From NCBI GenBank assembly GCA_903919205.1, contig CAIXHE010000109.1, positions 36,078-100,077 of the forward strand: a stretch of DNA of 64,000 bases, written 5' to 3'. Below the pieces are notes generated by a model, which saw nothing but the letters and a program-made list of their open reading frames with translations, was not told the origin of the DNA and made no database searches. A program made the translations under genes and the position numbers. Shown piece by piece: positions 63,147 to 64,000 of the stretch; position 1 is the stretch's first letter; each line of letters starts with the position of its first letter. This stretch comes from an uncultured Opitutaceae bacterium. Its GTDB lineage: Bacteria > Verrucomicrobiota > Verrucomicrobiia > Opitutales > Opitutaceae.

Positions 63147-64000
63147 TCACGGCGGACGCCGCCGCGCGGTTCCGACCCGGGGGCCCCCAGCCTTCTTTCC
63201 CATGGACTTTCGAAAGGCCCGCGGGGCCTTCCCCGTCCATCTCCTGAAGGCGCGATAAAACCCGCTGTTGTCCAGAAACCCACAGGCCAACGAGACCTCC
63301 TCGAGGGATACATCCGGCCGGGCCATCAGGCTCATCGCGCGCTCGAAGCGGGCCTTGTCCAGGAGCTTCAGGTAGGGGGTTCCCTCCAGGGAGAGTCGCC
63401 GGTGCAGGGTGCGTTCGCTCACGCCGATCGCCCCCGACGCGTCCCGCGCCGAGACCGCTCCTCGGTCCAGCAGGCCCGGAAGGCAGTTCCAAAGCCTGGC
63501 CGTCGTCGCGCTGCCTTCGCCGGTCAGCCCCGGATGCGCAGCCTCCACCTCCCGCGTGAGGACCGCGTGGAGGGCGGAGTGGCGGTTTCTCATTCGCAGT
63601 CCCAGCAGCGACCTCGGGAACACGAGCCGGCTCTTGGCGGCCCCAAAGCGGCACGGGGCGCCGAAAAATTCCCTGTAGGCGGAGCCGTACGGAGGCTCGG
63701 GGTAGTCGAATTCCGCTGAGGTCAGCGCGAATCGGCCCACCGCCTCGCCCCTGGCCACCGTGAAGATGCTGGCGAAGGCGCGCTCCACGACCGTGGGCCA
63801 CAGGCTCGGGTCCGGATCGTCCGCGTGGTAGGTCAGGATCGCCTGGGTTCCCTCCTCCTTGATTTCAAGGAAGTCGCCCCCCGACAGCAGCCTCTGGTAC
63901 CGGCAAAGCACCTTCAGGGCGCCGCCCAGGCTGTCCGAATGCGACACCAGGTGCCCGAGGATCCCGTGCGAGAGGCTTGAGTAGTCGGCCCCCACGGCGA
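63147..64000 (-). CDS. AraC-family transcriptional regulator (N-terminus beyond window)
   Basis: The frame is open to the right edge, so the N-terminus is missing; an apparent GTG at 63995 is probably internal. The visible 280 residues hold most of an arabinose-binding-like (AraC type II) N-terminal domain (LVSHSDSLGGALKVLCRYQRLLSGGD). The C-terminal AraC HTH follows: DASGAIGVSERTLHRRLSLEGTPYLKLLDKARFERAMSLMARPDVSLEEVSLACGFLDNSGFYRAFRRWTGKAPRAFR. It ends 15 nt from the binding-protein gene, convergent, so it may regulate the hydrolase/uptake cluster. Confidence 0.88.
   Translation of the reverse strand, partial: AVGADYSSLSHGILGHLVSHSDSLGGALKVLCRYQRLLSGGDFLEIKEEGTQAILTYHADDPDPSLWPTVVERAFASIFTVARGEAVGRFALTSAEFDYPEPPYGSAYREFFGAPCRFGAAKSRLVFPRSLLGLRMRNRHSALHAVLTREVEAAHPGLTGEGSATTARLWNCLPGLLDRGAVSARDASGAIGVSERTLHRRLSLEGTPYLKLLDKARFERAMSLMARPDVSLEEVSLACGFLDNSGFYRAFRRWTGKAPRAFRKSMGKKAGGPRVGTARRRPP

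Overview
The window is about 64 kb of gene-dense, high-GC (roughly two-thirds G+C by eye) bacterial chromosome. I see no rRNA, tRNA, CRISPR, phage or insertion sequence. The taxon cannot be fixed from this sequence. A Gram-negative (outer-membrane efflux lipoprotein, cyclic-glucan synthase, many lipoproteins) that is motile or chemotactic (two methyl-accepting proteins) is clear. DUF2934, KaiBC, N-ATPase and the YxW-repeat lipoprotein would suit Verrucomicrobiota (Opitutales-like) or a proteobacterium, but this is a weak guess.

Layout. 1-1.4 kb: tail of a chemoreceptor and an NMT1/THI5-type binding protein. 1.4-8.3 kb: complete N-type F-ATPase operon atpDCQRBEFAG (minus strand). 8.5-14.7 kb: P-type (PIIIA-like) cation ATPase, phosphoketolase and acetate kinase. 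14.8-20.3 kb: CbpM-like regulator, DUF2934 protein and a four-gene ABC/HlyD/TolC exporter of DevBCA type. 20.4-24.1 kb: kaiC-kaiB-kaiB-histidine kinase operon. 24.2-25.9 kb: release-factor-fold-like protein and an MDR oxidoreductase. 26-34.2 kb: a long operon of a PRC-barrel protein, stress proteins, class I FBP aldolase, RpiB, phosphoglucomutase, glucan phosphorylase and a histidine phosphatase. 34.2-36 kb: two tiny membrane proteins, Dps and a triple-BON protein. 36.2-38.9 kb: an ECF-like sigma factor and a NarL/FixJ two-component system. 39-49.9 kb: small envelope and lipoproteins, VOC protein, PPK2, slipin, XRE regulator, second chemoreceptor and small membrane proteins. 49.9-58.5 kb: a 2870-residue NdvB-like cyclic beta-1,2-glucan synthase. 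58.6-64 kb: an apparently unrelated cluster (creatininase, a degenerate creatininase homologue, CocE-type hydrolase, NMT1-type binding protein, AraC regulator).

The main discovery is a shared promoter architecture. Between 8.4 and 58.6 kb almost every transcription unit is preceded by an oriented element: an often imperfect GGG(G)T half, then a near-invariant ACCCCAT, then a spacer of exactly 22 nt (23 in two cases), then a -10 hexamer of the form TAnnCT (or CAnnCT). I count 20 copies, of which 16 fit the 22-nt rule well. The element sits where a class II activator would bind, and no -35 consensus is present. The genes it heads (N-ATPase, phosphoketolase/acetate kinase, glycogen and pentose-phosphate enzymes, PPK2, KaiBC, Dps, BON, slipin, sigma factor) look like one energy-limitation/stress regulon laid out as a contiguous island. 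The NarL/FixJ-type two-component pair at 37-38.9 kb, itself headed by a perfect palindromic copy, is the best candidate regulator. In six or seven units the predicted transcription start coincides with, or lies within 4 nt of, the start codon, so leaderless mRNAs are predicted.
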